From positions 176,262,504 to 176,326,503 of the forward strand of contig CM030368.1 of the NCBI GenBank assembly GCA_017893485.1: a DNA stretch of 64,000 nt, read 5' to 3'. The stretch comes from Hemerocallis citrina (Eukaryota; Streptophyta; Magnoliopsida; Asparagales; Asphodelaceae). The notes beneath the pieces are model-generated. The model searched no databases, was not told the origin of the DNA, and was given only the letters and a program-made list of their open reading frames with translations. A program made the position numbers and the translations under genes. Positions 44,063 to 54,781 of the stretch are shown one piece after another. Position 1 is the stretch's first letter. The number at the start of each line of letters is the position of its first letter.

Positions 44063-46039
44063 TGTAACACCCTTTTATTTCATAATTTTAAAATAATCAT
44101 TTTGTAATTCTTTTATTGTTATCAGATGTTATTATTGTTATTAATATGCATAAATATACAATTTTATCTCGTATATATTCTTTAGTTTTTTTTTTTTTTT
44201 GATGGAGCGGGTTTAATTGAATTTTATTATGAAAAGAAGAGTCATAAGGACATATAAATAATTGGAAAACCTATGAATGACTTATAATTAATTTTCCAAT
44301 TTTATTTACACCCCTACCCCTCCCTTCTTCCTCCTTATTTCTGCTGACCAAAAACAGAACCTATGCCCTTCATCTTTTACTCATTTCAGGATTTTGATCC
44401 CATGAATTCTTAGCCCTTTTCATGAAATTTCTATAGGATTTTAGCTAATTGAAGGGTTCTTTACATCGTGGTAGCATCGGTTTTTGGGGAGGGCTTCGTG
44501 AAGGTGCCAAAAAGTGAAGTTTGATTGAAGACCAGGCGAACGTGGAGTATCTTCTTGCCGGTTCGTCAGGTGAGTAAGATTATACTAGGTATATATTATG
44601 TTGTGACAAAATTTTATGCGGATTCGGTGTGATTTATGTGAGTTATAGTTAAATGAAGATTTAATAGAAAATATGGAATTTTTATAAGTATAAATTGTGC
44701 TATATGATGAATTTGTATGATTTTAAATATTTGGTGTTATGGATGATATATTATGTATATATATAATAATATGAAGTAATTGGGGTTTGATATATGTATA
44801 ATATACGGATGATAAATACGAATTATATATATATATATATATATATGGGATTATGATGTGTTGACTTATGTGGTGTGTATTTATGATATATGGGTGATAA
44901 TGAGAGGTGATATGATAAATGACGGAATTAATGAATTGGTATATGTATGATATAGAGATGTTTGAGGTGAAATTAATATGTGATAACATGATGTAATAAA
45001 CTAAATAATACAGTATACTCATAATATATGAGGATGTGACCAAATAAATAATATTGTGCATTCGCGGTAATAATATGTAGTAAGTCTTAAAAATTGTATA
45101 ACCTGGTGTATGCAAATGTGTGGTGTAATGGCAAGATAAATAGCTTGGTAAAGGCCAAAGATGTGATAATATGTTGAAAGAAAAGATGAAATGATATGTG
45201 ATGATAAAATGAGGTAAATAGATGAGATGAATATGATAATAACAGTTAAATTTTGTTGACCAGTACCTACAAGAATCCCGGGGGTTTGGTCTAGACCTTC
45301 TAATACCTAAGGACCGGCTTGGGGTGCATATTTTATCGCCCAAGCTATCGGCTTGAGACCCGATTGGATGCGTAAGACCCTTGGTGGACAGCGATTTGTG
45401 TTTGACGGAGCTATCGACTCTAGTCTTGTTGGATGCGTAAGACCCTTGGTGGGCAGTGATGCTTAAGACCCTTAGTGGGCAGCAATTTATATTTGACGGA
45501 GCTATCGGATCTAGTCTTGTTGGATGCATAAGACTACTGGTGGGCAGCGGCATTTTTCTCGCTGGCATAGGCTAGGAGGAAGACGTAGCCTTGGACGTGT
45601 AAGACCCTTGGTGGGCAGAGATCCGCGTGTTTACTGGGTTGTCGGCTTTCAGTATATTAGGATACTGTGGCTCACTGGTCAACAAATTAATAAAATAAAT
45701 AAATGTGAAATAAAAGGAAAATGAGAAAGTAAAGAAAGCATATGATTTGAAATGTGAATGAGAAAGAAAATAAAGCATTTGATGTGAAGTGGAAATGAGA
45801 AAGTAAAGCAAGTGTATGATTTGAAATGAATATGGAAAGCAACCGAAAATGTGTATATGAATGAAGATGAGAATTAAAGAAAATGAGTTATGAGTATGTA
45901 AATGAAGATGAATAGTGAATGAAACATGTATTTGAATGAAAATGAAAAGTGAAGAAATTGTGTTATTTGAATATCTATGAAAAGAGAAGAAAATATGTGT
46001 CAGAATGAATATGAAAAGTGAAGAAATCCAGTATGTAAA
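44063..46039 (+). repeat. LTR fragment, plus orientation (right arm of an inverted pair)
   Basis: Starts TGTAACACCCTTTTATTTC, a Tekay-type LTR start. It runs through an A/T-rich part (44700-45250) and a tandem repeat block (45290-45640), and ends at 46039 where a CACTA element begins. Long minus-strand open frames in 44723-46066 are low-complexity and are not genes. Confidence 0.6.
45290..45640 (+). repeat. About 65-bp tandem repeats inside the LTR fragment
   Basis: Units carry GGATGCGTAAGACCCTTGGT and GACGGAGCTATCGxxTCTAG. GGATGC-type starts occur near 45366, 45431 and 45522, with partial units between. Confidence 0.75.
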
Positions 46040-46797
46040 CACTACAAGAAATTGGACATATAACAACGGACACCTATAGTGACGGTCACTAAAACCGTGG
46101 GTATAGGTATCATATACCTACAAACGTGTAGTAAACTGTGGGTATAGATATCCTATAGCTTTAGAGCTTTTAATCTGTAACTATAAGTTTTACTGACCGG
46201 ATAAAACACTGTGGGTATAGTCCATAATTTATTTTTCCCTAACTTTTTTATTTTCCCTCTATCTCCCCCCAAAATATTTTGTTTATCCCTCTAAAACTCC
46301 TAAATCCCTCTCTCCCCAAACCCAATCTCTAAATCCTCCTCCTCCCGAGTCAGTGTCCCCCTCTTCCCGCTGCCGTCGCCCCATCTCCCTCACTTAAAGG
46401 AAGAAGAAGAGATCTCCCCCGCTTCTTCCTCTTCTTCCTCGGCATTAATCTCGACGTGATCTCCCCCGCATCCGCCGCCGCCGCCTCATCCTCTGCCGCT
46501 GGTGTCGGCATTGAGGTTCGTCGATTTTGAATATGTACATCTTTTATTCTGAATAATTAGAGTTTTGATTGGGGTAATTAGGGTTTCGATTGGGGTAACT
46601 ATAAGCTGCGGTGATATTGAAGAGAGGAGTGGACTAGTGATTGAAGCGAGACAGAAGGAAATGGATTTTTTTTTAAATTTTGATTTGGATTTTTTGGTTC
46701 TTGTTGGGTTTTGTTTGTATATGATATGATTTTTCCAGTTGTCTGATGAGGGTTGGTGAAATCATCTACAAACATAAACTCACACAAAAACTCATGG
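46040..46797 (+). mobile_element. CACTA (En/Spm) transposon 5' end, truncated
   Basis: Begins CACTACAAGAAATTGGACAT, the canonical CACTA terminal repeat. Subterminal motifs (C)xGTGGGTATAG recur about four times by 46220, in the region where transposase normally binds. A C-rich leader-like part follows (46350-46520). The copy is cut at 46797 by the LTR that starts at 46798; no matching 3' end is in the window. Confidence 0.8.
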
Positions 46798-47355
46798 TGT
46801 AATGCCCCAATTTTCATTTATAAAAATTTATTATTTATTTTGCACGTAGTGTGCACGTGCAATATTTTTGGTAATATTAAATTTTATTTTTTCCATGATG
46901 AGTATAGATATATGTATATGTGCTCTTTAATTATTTCTATATAAAGGCTTTTTTCAAATAGACATAAGCCTCTCTTTTTAAAGCCCAAATTTAATTTATT
47001 ATCTTTTTTATTATTTTGGCTCATAAACTAAAGCCCATGAGTTATTTTTATTTTAAAAACAACTTGTAATGTAGAACACATTTTAAAGATTATTTTTATG
47101 AAAAATGTAATGTACAATTTTTAAATGGAGACAAGTTACATGCACGTGCATTGCACGTACACCTGCATTGCACGTACACGTGCAAATGCACACATGTGAG
47201 GCCGATTTTGACATTTGAGGGAAAAGAAAATTCAAGTGGAGTCATGGGTGGTGGTTACTTGATCATGGTTGGTAATTGTAACTCCTCCTTGAATCCTAGC
47301 CTTTAGTTTCTAACTCCTAGTTTAATCCTAGCCTTCCATTTACCTAAATTTTTAG

Positions 47356-47363
47356 TATAAATA
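47356..47363 (+). promoter_or_regulatory. TATA box, LTR promoter copy 1
   Basis: TATAAATA followed by a C16 tract and GCATAG. An identical arrangement is at 48111. Confidence 0.55.
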
Positions 47364-48110
47364 CCCCCCCCCCCCCCCCTGCATAGTTATTTTGTACTAA
47401 TTATTCCTCCAAACCTATAGTTTGAAATATATTATTAGTAGTTTAGTAAGTGAGTTAAAAGATTGAGAGTTGTATGGGGAGTTTGTGCTTGCATCAACAA
47501 GGAGAGGCCGGCATCAAGGGGAGGCACAGGTTTGGCATCTTTGGGAGCTTGTGTGCGCGTCGACGAGGAGGAGGATCGCTCTCTTGGCAAGGACATTTGT
47601 TTAGGAGGTGTTGCTAAATATTTTTGGTAATATTAAATTTTATTTCTTCCATGATGAGTATAGATATATGTATATGTGCTCTTTAATTATTTCTATATAA
47701 AGGCCTTTTTCAAATAGACATAAGCCTCTCTTTTTAAAGCCCAAATTTAATTTATTATCTTTTTTATTATTTTGGCTCATAAACTAAAGCCCATGAGTTA
47801 TTTTTATTTTAAAAACAACTTGTAATGTAGAACACATTTAAAGATTATTTTTATGAAAAATGTAATGTACAATTTTTAAATGGAGACAAGTTACATGCAC
47901 GTGCATTGCACGTACACCTGCATTGCACGTACACGTGCAAATGCACACATGTGAGGCCGATTTTGACATTTGAGGGAAAAGAAAATTCAAGTGGAGTCAT
48001 GGGTGGTGGTTACTTGATCATGGTTGGTAATTGTAACTCCTCCTTGAATCCTAGCCTTTAGTTTCTAACTCCTAGTTTAATCCTAGCCTTCCATTTACCT
48101 AAATTTTTAG

Positions 48111-48118
48111 TATAAATA
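48111..48118 (+). promoter_or_regulatory. TATA box, LTR promoter copy 2
   Basis: TATAAATA followed by a C14 tract. It is the copy nearer to gag, so transcripts from it would lack the first repeat unit. Confidence 0.55.
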
Positions 48119-49027
48119 CCCCCCCCCCCCCCTGCATAGTTATTTTGTACTAATTATTCCTCCAAACCTATAGTTTGAAATATATTATTAGTAGTTTAGT
48201 AAGTGAGTTAAAAGATTGAGAGTTGTATGGGGAGTTTGTGCTTGCATCAACAAGGAGAGGACGGCATCAAGGGGAGGCACAGGTTTGGCATCTTTGGGAG
48301 CTTGTGTGCGCGTCGACGAGGAGGAGGATCGCTCTCTTGGCAAGGACATTTGTTTAGGAGGTGTTGCAAATTGTGGTCTCTCCAATTAAGGTGGGTGATT
48401 TTTCGTATTTCTAATTAGGAAGCATGCTAGAATCAAATTTAATTAAATGATGCATGAAAAAGATTAATAAAGAGTACACTTTTTGGGGAAAAAATGGCTT
48501 ATTAATTGATTGGAATGTTAATCAATGGCTTGTATGTGTTTCCATCATTTAATTTAAGATTGTGTGTAAGTTAATTATAGCTATGGATGGTTTGAAGAAA
48601 AATTTATTATTACCATCATGAACTATAAGCAAAAATTAGTAGATGACAAATGTAGTTTTTGTATGCTTAAATGGACCTTGTGTGATAATATTGTGATGAA
48701 TGACTAAAAATATAATTTGTGGGTTGTGAAATGATTAAAAACAGAGAATGGATGTAGAGATTATTGAAATCAAAATTTGATAAGAATGTCAAAAAAGAAA
48801 TGTGTTAGTAGTAGCTTATGATTTAACCAAATTGTATGGAAAATATATGTTTAATTATTGGAAAAATTATTTTTTTATATACTGGAGGATAAATTATTAG
48901 GGAGATAAGTAATCTGGAAATTTACAGCAAGTTTAGTAAAAGCAAAATTAAATGAGAGCTTCTTGAACATCGAAATGTCCTACTAAACAGAGAGAACTGA
49001 TTTAATTAGAGTGCGAGTTGAACTATG

Positions 49028-49310
49028 ACAACCTGAGCTTATAGCTCAAGTGGTCGGGATGCTCTAAATTGCTACAGTGGGTGTAGGGTGTCTCACAGGT
49101 TGCTGGTTCGAATCCCGTTAGCACCATATAATTGTTTTGTATTTTTGAAAAGAATAATAGTGTTACAGCCGAGAGCATTTAAGGCTCTCGACCTCTTTTA
49201 TACCGTTCGGCACATTCGGCCTAGTGGTCTGTGCCTGTGGCTTGGTTCCTTGTGGTTGTGGGTTCGAATCCTAGTCTCGGCCTGGGTTTAAGTTGTGAAA
49301 AAAAAATATT
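49028..49310 (+). repeat. Two tRNA-like segments, possible dimeric SINE
   Basis: Segment 1 has an A-box-like TAGCTCAAGTGG (49042-49053) and a perfect B-box GGTTCGAATCC (49105-49115), then CCGTTAGCACCA. Segment 2 has TCGGCCTAGTGG (49216-49227) and GGTTCGAATCC (49261-49271), followed by an A9 tail near 49299. These are RNA polymerase III internal promoter elements. The cloverleaf is not complete, so functional tRNA genes are unlikely; a tRNA-derived SINE with two heads fits better. Confidence 0.5.
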
Positions 49311-50853
49311 TTTTTGGGTGTATTGATGATTAAAATTATGAAAATAATATGATTATTATTCTAAAAATATGTGAGACTTATGAAAAATAATTTAGTAGTT
49401 ATCAAAATAAAATAGAGTATATTTGTGAGAACAAATGTACAAATTAGAACTATGGTTCTACACTTGTATTTTTATGAAAGTTGTACCTTGCAAAAAGGAC
49501 TCGAAATAAAACGTTAGAAAAGAAATATGAATAAGAAAGAAATTATATGAAGGGATGTGATGTGAATTATTCTCATTGGAGAATAGTGTGAAAATTATGA
49601 AGTGTGAATATTCATTTTGACCATACAATTAGTGATGTGATTTTAATGTAAAGATGATATTTGATGAAATACATAAGGAATAATTGAATTCTATGTATGT
49701 TTATGGACTCATGAATAATTTGAAATCATGTGATTGGAAAAGTGAAATGTTATTGAGTATGAAAACTCAAACATATGAATTGTGAATTGAAATTAAAAAT
49801 TAGAGTGTAGCCAAAACTCACACCGGCAAGTGAAAGTGATGAATAATTATGATTATTGATATTGAAAAGACCAGTTTGGGTCATTGTGAAATGAAAATAA
49901 TGAGATCGGTAGTAGTAAGAGGGATAACTCTAAGAGATTGATTTTGTTCATGATTTCATTAAATTTAAGGATTTAGTACATTGTGAAGAGGTGATGAAAG
50001 TGAGAAAAAAACACAAATATGAGAGCTTCGAGTTTACGATGCGGGGGTGAGCCACAGAATGCATGCTTGATGCGTCAAGACATGGCGTGGTCACTACTCA
50101 GAATGATCGGATCTTGGCGACGCTTGTGGGATGTTTGGTGACTGTAAGAGGATCGTGTGCCATGAAGGAGGCTGAATTGCCACAGAATGCATGCTTGATG
50201 AGTCAAGACATGGCGTGGGATTCCTCTTCAGGTTTTCTGTACACGAGCTTGTACTCATAGATCATCTAGGATACTTACCGTATTTACAGAAGTAGATTAA
50301 GTCATGATGAGGGATTGAACCCTACAAAGATGAAGAACGAATAAGAGGCTTGCCCTCGGACCTATGTAGTATGGGATGCATAGAATCCGAACAAGTGTGC
50401 ATTAGTGTCATGTAATATAAATAATTGCATTAAGGACTAAGTGCACAATCACAACACGACATCAATAGGGTATTCCCTTTAGTTTGATATGTGACAATTT
50501 TGTGTTTGTTAAATATGGAAAATCAGTTATACTATTTCCGGCATAGAGAGTATGGCCGTGTATAATGTTCGTCGGTTGAATAAACTGACGTACCCACAAT
50601 TTTGTATGCAGGGGTAAATGACATGATAAAGATTAAAGAGGCACAGATGCTTAGAGATTATTCAAATGTTGTCGTACATTTATTTAAATGTTGTAAATTT
50701 GCTTCCGCTGTAAAATGTAAAGTGTAAAGTTTCTTGTAAACTCTGATGTAAAATGAAAAGTTTTAATTTCCTTGTAAAATTGTACTAAATGAAGTGTAAA
50801 AATCCTGTAGAATCTCGAATTCAGTGTATTTTGGAATTCGGGGCGTTACAGAG

Positions 50854-50867
50854 TGGTATCAGAGCCA
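50854..50867 (+). promoter_or_regulatory. Primer binding site, initiator tRNA-Met type
   Basis: TGGTATCAGAGCCA, three bases after the LTR end, complementary to the 3' end of tRNA-Met. Confidence 0.92.
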
Positions 50868-51009
50868 CGCTTCACACTTGTACAAATTTATAAGGAACGA
50901 CACCCTAGAAGTGGACATTAGAGTGTGTGTTTGAGTTTAAAGATTTAAATGTAAGTGACTTACATTTGTGTTGCTCTATGACTTATGCTTCTTCCTCCCT
51001 ATTTCTAAG

Positions 51010-51432
51010 ATGGCTGATCACTTCGACCCTACTGGAGACGACAATTGGCATATCATCGAGGAAGATTATTATCCTGGACAAGCAGATTCCGAGAAAGAGT
51101 ACTACCCAGGGCAAGCAGATTCTGATGGAGAAGAATGGCCTGAATCCCGAGAGATTACCCCACCTCCGGATTCATCTGATGACTCTTCTGACGAAGAAGA
51201 AGAACCAGTTCCAAGTAGTCTTGTGATATCTCTTCAGAGGCAGGTAGAAACACTGCAAGAGAGAGTCGGATTATTGGAGGCTCAATTGGCAAAGCGCAAG
51301 GACGACTTTTCAGTTCTCAGTCATCGTGTATGGGAACTCGAGAAGAGGAAAAATATGACCGATGTGCTGAAGGAAGAAGTTGAAGAACTACGGGGAGAAT
51401 TTCGAGAAGCGAAGAGGAACCGTAGGAGTTAG
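51010..51432 (+). CDS. Extra acidic coiled-coil ORF upstream of gag
   Basis: 140 codons starting MADHFDPTGDDNW. The N-terminal half is acidic and has two copies of YYPGQADS (residues about 20-45), followed by Asp/Ser/Glu-rich sequence. The C-terminal half (from SLQRQVETLQERV) has heptads of Leu/Val and charged residues typical of a coiled coil. It lies between the primer site and gag, in a place where the minus-strand relative has only 150 bp. No known family recognised. It could be a separate early protein, or an N-terminal Gag part separated by the stop at 51432. Confidence 0.6.
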   Translation: MADHFDPTGDDNWHIIEEDYYPGQADSEKEYYPGQADSDGEEWPESREITPPPDSSDDSSDEEEEPVPSSLVISLQRQVETLQERVGLLEAQLAKRKDDFSVLSHRVWELEKRKNMTDVLKEEVEELRGEFREAKRNRRS

Positions 51433-51562
51433 ACTGTTGCAGCTTCTACTGTTTTCATTCTGATCTCAAGAAATGTTTTCAATTCGAATGTATAAGTTTG
51501 GAGTTCAGTGAAATGCAAAGTTGATTTAAAATTCATGTCTAATGGATCTTTTGCATCAGAAT

Positions 51563-52536
51563 ATGGCTAGAAGAGGAGCTAGAAATGGGGAAGGTCTGGA
51601 TTTGGAAATGGAACTTGCGAGGGTCTATTAGACACTCAATACCATGGCCATGAATCAGAACCAAGGAAGGGTACCTGCGAATCCGGTGCCCGAAGCGATC
51701 AAACTCGTGGAATCGTTCAAGCGGATGAAACTACCTGTGTTCGAAGGGAAGTCAGACCCTGATGCGGCTAACAACTGGATTCGTCAGGTAGAGACGATCT
51801 TCGAAGTGCTGGAGACCCCTGAGGGCAGCAAGGTGAAGTTGGCGACTCTGCAACTTGAGAAGAATGTGGCTGTGTGGTGGCAGTCGATGAAGCGGACAAT
51901 GGGAGGCATAGTTCTCGGCTGGGAGGAATTTCTGGAAGAATTCCGCAGTCACTATTTTCCCTCCGACATCCAAGAGAAGAAGGCTATGGAGTTTCTATCA
52001 CTGCAACAAGGTGGCATGTCAGTTAGAGAGTACGAGACCAAGTTTACTCAGCTCTCTTGGTACGCTCCTGAATTAGTGATGGATGAGGCGAAGAAGGCTC
52101 GTAAGTTCGAGCTTGAGGTCCCGGATGATACCTCTTGGTATCAGAAGATTTGACAAGTTGGTCAAGCGCGTGGCAGCCACGGAAGCAGACATGGAGCAGT
52201 TTCATGTTGTTCAGAATCGGAGGAACAACTGGCAGTCTGGAAAGAGGCCCACAAATTCTGAAAATTTCAAAGGACAACCATCTCCACAAAGGTTCAAACC
52301 GACAGGGGAGAACGCTATTAGTGTGGCTGGAGGACCTGGGAATAATGTTGTGAGACCTCCTGCGGTAAATTGCTTCAACTGTGGTGAGACGGGACATTAC
52401 CAATCTCAATGCCCCAAGCCACGGAATGGTAATCGCAATGTACCAAAGCAGCAGACTGGGAAGAGATCGTACCAACCAGGGCGAGTATTTGCCTCGACAG
52501 AAGCTAATGCTGATGAGGTGGATCATGTCATCACTG
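51563..52536 (+). pseudogene. gag: Gag of the plus-strand Tekay-like element
   Basis: Start MARRGARNGEG at 51563. A TAG near 51628 stands where related proteins have Gln (CAG to TAG). The core runs through KLPVFEGKSDPDAANNWI, EKNVAVWWQSMK, FRSHYFPSDIQEKKAMEFLSLQQGGMSVREYE to about 52100. A frameshift near 52120 moves the frame to that of RRFDKLVKRVAATEAD, which ends in one zinc knuckle, CFNCGETGHYQSQC (about 52376-52417). No intron in the LQQGG region, unlike the minus-strand relative. Confidence 0.88.
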
Positions 52537-52590
52537 GTACGAGGGCGGATGTTTAGAGGTTTATGGTTTTTTTTTTTCCCGTTTATTTAG
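52537..52590 (+). other. Candidate short intron or readthrough segment at the gag-protease junction
   Basis: Donor ACTG|GTACGAGG, then a T-rich tract (TTTTTTTTTTCCCG) and acceptor TTTATTTAG. The 54 bases are a multiple of three and hold one in-frame TAG, so gag and protease are in the same frame apart from this stop. It lies where the minus-strand relative has its 144-base segment. 54 bases is short for a plant intron. Confidence 0.4.
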
Positions 52591-53423
52591 TGAACTGTTA
52601 CGTAATGAGTGTGTATTATGTAACTGGGGAACTTTATTTAAATGGAATGAAAGCTGTTGTGTTGTTCGATACTGGATCCTCTCATACTTTTGTGTCTCCT
52701 AAATTTGCTAAAGTGTTGGGAGTTGAACCGAAGATTTTTCCAGGCAAGATCTTAGCAGTAGCTACTCCATCAGGGAAAACTTTAACTACTGATCGGTACT
52801 ATGCTGATTGCGAGATTGTGATTGGGGACAGAATCTTTGGGATTGATCTGATCGAGCTAACTATCTTGGGAGTCGATGTTATCATTGGCATTGATTGGAT
52901 GTCGGTGTACAGTGCAAGCATCGAGTGCAAGACCAAGACGGTAACAGTGAAGGCTCTAGGTGGACCTGAAGTCACTTTCCAAGGGAAGAAGAAGTGTTCT
53001 AGGCTGGTGGCAGCTATCCGCAAGGAAGAGATTCCTATGGAAGTGCAAGGGTTTCCTGTGGTTCGGGACTATCCGACCGTGTTCTTGAATGATTTTCCTA
53101 GGTTACCCCCGCATCGTGATGTGGAGTTCAGCATCACTGTTCAACCGGAAAGTGCACCCATTTCTAAGGCACCGTATAGGATGGCTCCAGTGGAACAGGA
53201 TGAGGTGAAATGGAAGATTGAGGAACTGTTGGAGAAAGGCTTTATTCAACCTAGTACGTCACCTTGGGGAGCACTAGTGATTTTGGTAAAAAAGAAGGAT
53301 GGATCAATGAGAATGTGTATCGATTACCGAGAGCTGAATAAGGTCACTGTTCAGAATAAGTATCCTATTCCCCGAATTGATGACTTATTCGATCGTCTAC
53401 AAGGAGCAGCTATTTTTCTCCAA
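52591..53423 (+). CDS. pol: Protease and N-terminal RT (plus-strand Tekay-like)
   Basis: The aspartic protease has an intact [15 protein letters not shown] active site (about 52665-52710) and DVIIGIDWM (about 52880). The linker has [16 protein letters not shown] starts [11 protein letters not shown] (about 53175) and includes [17 protein letters not shown] (about 53290-53340). The frame is broken near 53418, where a one-base insertion in a T run ends the open frame. Confidence 0.9.
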
Positions 53424-54540
53424 AATAGATCTTCGATCAGGATATCACCAAGTTCGAGTGAAAGCTGAAGATGTGCATAAAACTGCATTTAGAACTCGAC
53501 ATGGGCATTACGAATTCTTAGTTATGCCATTTGGAGTGACGAATGCACCCGCAATCTTCATGGATTTGATGAACAGAGTTCTGAGGCCGTTCATTGATTC
53601 TTTCATCGTGGTATTTATCGACGATATCCTCGTGTACTCCAAGTCAGAAGAGGAGCACACCGAGCATCTGGCAGCAGTTTTGAAGAAGCTGGAAGAGCAG
53701 GAGTTGTATGCCAAGCTATCCAAGTGTGATTTCTGGAAATCTGAAGTGGCATTCCTAGGTCACATCCTTTCTAAGGAGGGAGTGGCAACTGACCCTCAGA
53801 AGATAAAGGCAGTGAGAGATTGGGCTAGGCCTACTACAGTAAAGGAAGTCAGAAGTTTTCTTGGAATGACTGGATACTACAGGAGATTCATTCAAGGTTA
53901 TGCTCAGATAGCTGTGCCGCTTACTAGTTTGACCAAGAAGAATGTGAACTTCAAGTGGACTGAGCAATGTGAGGCAAGCTTTCAGGAGTTGAAAGAGAAA
54001 CTGACTACTGTACCTATTTTAGCTTTGCCTAGAGCAAGTGTTGAGTATGATGTTTACAGCGATGCTTCATATCGTGGGCTTGGTTGTGTCTTAATGCAAG
54101 AAGGAAGAGTAATCTCTTATGGGTCTAGGCAACTACGACCGCATGAGAAGAATTACCCGACTCATAATATGGAGTTGGCTGCGGTTATCTTTGCCCTGAA
54201 GCAATGGAGACACTACGTATACGGTGAGAAATTGAACATGTACACATACCACAAGAGTTTGAAGTAAATATATCAGCAGAAGGATCTAAATTTGAGGCAG
54301 CGAAGATGGTTGGAAGTGCTTGAGGACATGCGACCTGAGATCAAGTATCATCCTGGGAAAGCTAATGTTGTTGCTGATGCACTTAGTCGCAAGAGCAGTT
54401 TATCCAATTTGATTACAACTCAGAAGCATCTGATTGAGGAATTAGATCGAGCAGGTATTGAAGTTGTCTTGCAAGGATTGGGAGCATCTTTAGCTCAGTT
54501 GAGGCTTCAGCCTACTCTGAATGGAAGGATTATTGCAAGT
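53424..54540 (+). pseudogene. pol: RT catalytic part and RNase H (plus-strand Tekay-like)
   Basis: [15 protein letters not shown] (about 53425), [11 protein letters not shown] (about 53520), [12 protein letters not shown] (catalytic Asp pair, about 53610-53645), [16 protein letters not shown] (about 53720). RNase [16 protein letters not shown] (about 54055) and KYHPGKANVVADALSRKS (about 54345). Stops at 54265 and 54541 replace sense codons; the latter is CAG to TAG in the context S*EIDADI. Confidence 0.9.
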
Positions 54541-54561
54541 TAGGAGATTGATGCTGATATT

Positions 54562-54781
54562 TTGGAGATGAAGGAGCAGGTTGGTGCTGGCAGGTTGCCC
54601 GGATTTCAAATCAGGGATGGAGTGCTGTGGTTCGGAGATAGACTATGTGTTTCAAATCAGGCGGACCTGAAAGAGAGTATTCTTCAGGAGGCACATGCTA
54701 CTCTTTTGTCGGTACATCCTGGAAGTACTAAGATGTCCAGAGACATCAAACGGCATTTCTGGTGGTCAGGTTTGAAGCGGG
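54562..54781 (+). pseudogene. pol: Integrase N-terminal zinc-finger start, interrupted
   Basis: Contains the HPGSTKMSRDIKRHFWWSGLKR block of the HHCC domain. After GLKR the sequence switches to the Athila LTR at 54782, so the metal-binding cysteines and catalytic core are separated from it. The remainder should lie right of the window. Confidence 0.88.

Larger units (their letters stand above)
46861..48368 (+). repeat. Tandem duplication of about 755 bp containing the LTR promoter
   Basis: 46861-47616 and 47617-48368 are near-identical; I saw only a few differences, mainly the poly-C tract (16 and 14 C). Each copy carries TATAAATA (47356-47363 and 48111-48118) next to that poly-C tract. Confidence 0.9.
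46798..50850 (+). repeat. 5' LTR of the plus-strand Tekay-like element
   Basis: Starts TGTAATGCCCC and ends GGGGCGTTACA, the inverted terminal motif of this family, with the primer site three bases further. It contains a 750-bp tandem duplication (46861-48368), two tRNA-like segments (49040-49275) and a repeated 43-bp motif (50052-50094 and 50176-50218, CACAGAATGCATGCTTGATG). No gene. Confidence 0.9.
46798..54781 (+). mobile_element. Tekay/Del-like chromovirus on the plus strand, cut by the Athila insertion
   Basis: It has a 4-kb 5' LTR, a tRNA-Met primer site, an extra ORF, gag, protease, RT, RNase H and the start of integrase, where an Athila-type element is inserted at 54782. The rest of integrase and the 3' LTR must lie beyond the right edge. 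The probable left duplication base set is CATGG (46793-46797); its partner cannot be checked. Confidence 0.9.

Noticed and set aside
43303..46039. Foldback transposon with long inverted repeats
   Set aside because: The outer edges do not match each other and both parts carry LTR-type starts; two oppositely oriented LTR fragments explain it better.
44723..46066. Long minus-strand frames rich in His/Ile/Tyr/Ser or Phe/Ile
   Set aside because: A/T-rich LTR sequence with low-complexity translation and no known motif.
49028..49285. Functional tRNA genes
   Set aside because: A- and B-boxes are present, but acceptor and anticodon stems do not pair convincingly and the setting is an LTR.
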